This document shows, piece after piece, positions 37,439-39,183 of a stretch of DNA of 39,183 nt. Every line of letters begins with the position of its first letter. Within the stretch, counting starts at the first letter, position 1. Under the pieces are notes generated by a model. It was given only the letters and a program-made list of their open reading frames with translations, had not been told where the DNA came from and made no database searches. The DNA is from DAISKN01 sp964553925. Its GTDB lineage: Bacteria; Acidobacteriota; Vicinamibacteria; Marinacidobacterales; SMYC01. Made by a program: the position numbers and the translations under genes. The DNA is taken from positions 1-39,183 of the forward strand of contig CAZKNR010000436.1 of NCBI GenBank assembly GCA_964553925.1, given 5' to 3'.

Positions 37439-38728
37439 TTAGAAAGGATGCGCTCCATGCGCTCCGATCGAGAACAGGAACTGAAACAGAAACTCGTTGG
37501 CGTCCACCCCCTCGGCGTATCTCGTTCTGCGAAACTGTCCGCGAATCTGACTGAACTCGCTCGGCGAGTACGTGAGGAGCAGGGAGTAGCCCTCGTCTCT
37601 CAGGCCGGCATCGTAGGCCCGCTCCGAGTCGTCGTATCGGACGCCGCCGTACCAGCGCCGCGCGAACTGATAGTCGCCGGAAACGAAGTAGCCGAAGGCC
37701 CCCTGGCGGCCGTCGATCTGATCGCGCCTGCTCCAGACGAGCTCGGAGCGCGCGATGAACGAGCGGTAAATCGCGCGGCGCAGGGGTCGGTAACGGAAGG
37801 TGAAATCCGCGCCATAGAGGTCGGTGGTGAAACCTGGCCCCTCGTCGTTGTTCCCGTGCGCGTAGGAGAAGCCCATATCGAGGTTCGAGGCTTCGGTCAC
37901 GTCTTGATAACCGCGGAGGTGCCCGACGTAGCTCAGGTCTCCGCGCTCGTGGGACTCGAAGACCCCGGGGGAGTCGCCGCGGTAGACCTGGCCCGCCGCT
38001 TCGAGAAACACCCAGGGGTTCGGGATCAAGCGTGCCACCGAAAATCCCGCGTCACCGATCCCTTCCTCTCCGCCCAACAGGTTCTCGGTGACGAGCGGCC
38101 GATCGGTCCAGGAGAGGGCATGGTTGTGCATCGGATTCACTTTTCCGAAGGCGGAGCGCATCTTCCCCGCTTTGAGCAGGAGTCCTCCCGGTATGGCGGG
38201 AAAGGTGATGTAGCCCTCCTCGAGATCGACCCCCTCCTCGCCGAAGGCCATGAAGAAATCGGCGCGCGCATAGGGATCGAGAATGGCCTGAAACGACGCT
38301 TCGCTCTCGTGCATCTCGAGGGCGGGACTGGGATTCACGGGGTTGTTGCCGGCCGCTCCCAGGAAGTCGCCGATGACGGCTATGTCCGGGTTGAACATCT
38401 TGGACAGGGCGGACGCTCCGCCGTAGACGGGCAAAGCGCCCGAAGGCCCTCCCGCGCCGGCAGCCCCCGCGGGAACGGTAGCGCTCGGCTGCTGGGTGGC
38501 GGGGGCGGGGTTACTCTCGAGCGCGATGAGACGCGACTCCAGGTCGGCGAAGCGAGCCTCGTAAGTCTCTCGTATGCTCTGAAACTCCTGCCGGAGCAGA
38601 GCCAGCTCCTGCTCCACCTGGGCGGTCCCGGGCGACGGCGCCGGATCCTGTCCGGCGAGCCCAGGCGACGCGAGCAGCAAAGCCGACGCGAGAACAGAGA
38701 GCAGAACGAATCTGTGACTTCTTGCCAT
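37439..38728 (-). CDS. Outer-membrane porin-like protein with N-terminal coiled coil
   Basis: A 429-aa protein: signal peptide (residues 1-26, ALLLASPGLAGQ), a coiled coil (about 36-72; VEQELALLRQEFQSIRETYE), a Pro/Ala/Gly-rich linker and a beta-barrel with alternating strands, ending in a terminal aromatic residue (GAHPF) as in outer-membrane barrels. Such porins occur upstream of zinc-binding proteins in Zur-type operons of several groups and likely let metal pass the outer membrane. GGGAGAGGGAA precedes the ATG. It ends 25 bases from the binding-protein ATG, and the two genes are surely in one transcript. Confidence 0.85.
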   Translation of the reverse strand: MARSHRFVLLSVLASALLLASPGLAGQDPAPSPGTAQVEQELALLRQEFQSIRETYEARFADLESRLIALESNPAPATQQPSATVPAGAAGAGGPSGALPVYGGASALSKMFNPDIAVIGDFLGAAGNNPVNPSPALEMHESEASFQAILDPYARADFFMAFGEEGVDLEEGYITFPAIPGGLLLKAGKMRSAFGKVNPMHNHALSWTDRPLVTENLLGGEEGIGDAGFSVARLIPNPWVFLEAAGQVYRGDSPGVFESHERGDLSYVGHLRGYQDVTEASNLDMGFSYAHGNNDEGPGFTTDLYGADFTFRYRPLRRAIYRSFIARSELVWSRRDQIDGRQGAFGYFVSGDYQFARRWYGGVRYDDSERAYDAGLRDEGYSLLLTYSPSEFSQIRGQFRRTRYAEGVDANEFLFQFLFSIGAHGAHPF

Positions 38729-38824
38729 TTCCCTCTCCCATGATTAAGAGAAGCACGCTACCCCGGCCCTTGCGCATCGGTTCCGCCGAACCGTCACTGG
38801 TAAGGAATCGAGTCGGGTTTGCGA

Positions 38825-38843
38825 CCGGGTGGCGTTCACCCGG
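38825..38843. repeat. 7-bp perfect hairpin at the end of the Cys-containing gene
   Basis: CCGGGTG (38825-38831) and CACCCGG (38837-38843) pair around GCGTT. It covers the stop codon of the gene ending at 38836 and has no T-run on the minus strand, so it may stabilise or separate messages within the operon rather than end them. Confidence 0.35.
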
Positions 38844-39183
38844 GGAACGAGGCCGGGGGAGCTCGGGAGATGGGATGGAGCGAAAGCCACCGTGACGCCA
38901 CCTGCGACAGAGAGGCGAGTGTCGACGAGGCCTGGGAGGGAGGAGGGAGCTTCTGGTAAGCGACGTGGAGTGCTCCGTTCATCCCCTTGGTGAAAGCACA
39001 GACGCCACAGAAGTGAATCTCACGCGGGCCGGGCCCCCGGTCCGCCGCCCAACCGTCACCATGGCTTTTCGACACCGAACGGGCGGTGACCCACAGACTC
39101 AGCTCGCCGTCCCGAACCGCGTGATAGAGCGAAAGGAACCCCGAGATCGCCAGAAGCAAAACTAGCGGCAGGCAGGTAACTGA
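38836..39183 (-). CDS. Small secreted Cys-containing protein (DUF2946-like), 5' end beyond the window
   Basis: The frame is open to the window edge; its start lies outside. The visible part begins with the end of a hydrophobic signal segment (LPLVLLLAISGFLSLYHAV) and carries HFCGVCAF, a Cys-x-x-Cys pair preceded by His, then a Pro/Ser-rich tail ending ISRAPPASFPG. The layout (signal, C-x-x-C, RAPP-like end) resembles DUF2946 proteins, which are found next to metal uptake genes; this is a moderate call by eye. It stands 107 bases upstream of the porin on the same strand, so it is probably part of the zinc/manganese uptake operon. Confidence 0.55.
   Translation of the reverse strand, partial: SVTCLPLVLLLAISGFLSLYHAVRDGELSLWVTARSVSKSHGDGWAADRGPGPREIHFCGVCAFTKGMNGALHVAYQKLPPPSQASSTLASLSQVASRWLSLHPISRAPPASFPG

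Noticed and set aside
1..39183. CRISPR array, insertion sequence ends, phage or integrase genes
   Set aside because: I found no spaced direct repeats of CRISPR type, no transposase or integrase domain and no paired terminal repeats; the accessory character rests on the toxin-antitoxin genes only.

Overview
The window is about 39 kb of GC-rich DNA from a diderm (Gram-negative) bacterium. A TonB-dependent receptor, two outer-membrane barrel proteins, a lipoprotein signal and many Sec signal peptides show the outer membrane. The mix of a VPS10/sortilin-type propeller, a PQQ-like propeller, a DUF1080/Gfo-Idh-MocA/TIM-barrel set, a CHAT-TPR protein and a carboxypeptidase-regulatory TonB receptor is typical of Acidobacteriota, but this is inference from gene content; no rRNA or tRNA gene was seen. 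Many starts carry a TANNNT -10-like hexamer only 6-10 bases before the start codon, which suggests frequent leaderless transcripts.

Layout. 1-405: an Hpt-like domain without its histidine. 407-3374 (minus): a PCYCGC-motif membrane protein, and a PQQ-like propeller followed by an exported double-VOC protein. 3449-9013: the most striking block. A MazEF module (plus), a translationally coupled pair of clan CD cysteine peptidases (C11 clostripain-like then CHAT-TPR, minus) and a second MazEF module (plus). 9036-12836: a small secreted protein and a large VPS10/BNR propeller. 13026-14559: an AbiE-type toxin-antitoxin pair under a perfect 17-bp palindrome, its toxin frameshifted. 14630-18330: an exported MTA/SAH-nucleosidase-like protein upstream of a TonB receptor, and a divergent small secreted protein. 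18338-21283: a DUF1080 hydrolase divergent from a Gfo/Idh/MocA dehydrogenase and a TIM-barrel isomerase, a likely 3-keto-glycoside pathway. 21353-22206: a second AbiE-like module with an intact antitoxin and an internally deleted toxin. 22310-23658: an orphan AcnX swivel-domain subunit and an epoxide-hydrolase-like enzyme. 23657-28327: PP2C phosphatase convergent with a J-protein/HscC Hsp70 pair, then a GGCT-fold protein. 28332-32026: outer-membrane protein, OmpR-type regulator, sensor kinase and PAP2 phosphatase in one operon with response-regulator-like direct repeats in front. 32116-33753: an amidohydrolase of the D-aminoacylase family with an altered metal site. 34085-35567: a DusB-like tRNA-dihydrouridine synthase and a decayed GGDEF gene. 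35579-39183: a zinc/manganese uptake operon (small Cys-containing secreted protein, porin, binding protein, permease) without an ATPase in view.

Best candidate for an undescribed system: the C11-CHAT operon at 4083-8230. Both catalytic dyads are present, the genes overlap by 4 bp, and a MazEF module lies on each side. A CHAT protease that activates a C11-family caspase-like protease is known from a type III-B CRISPR system, but here there is no SAVED domain or CRISPR locus; the TPR array and a membrane anchor take the place of the known sensor. A two-protease signalling cascade is therefore a reasonable hypothesis, not a demonstrated one. Four toxin-antitoxin modules in one window, two of them with damaged toxins, mark the region as accessory and prone to turnover.
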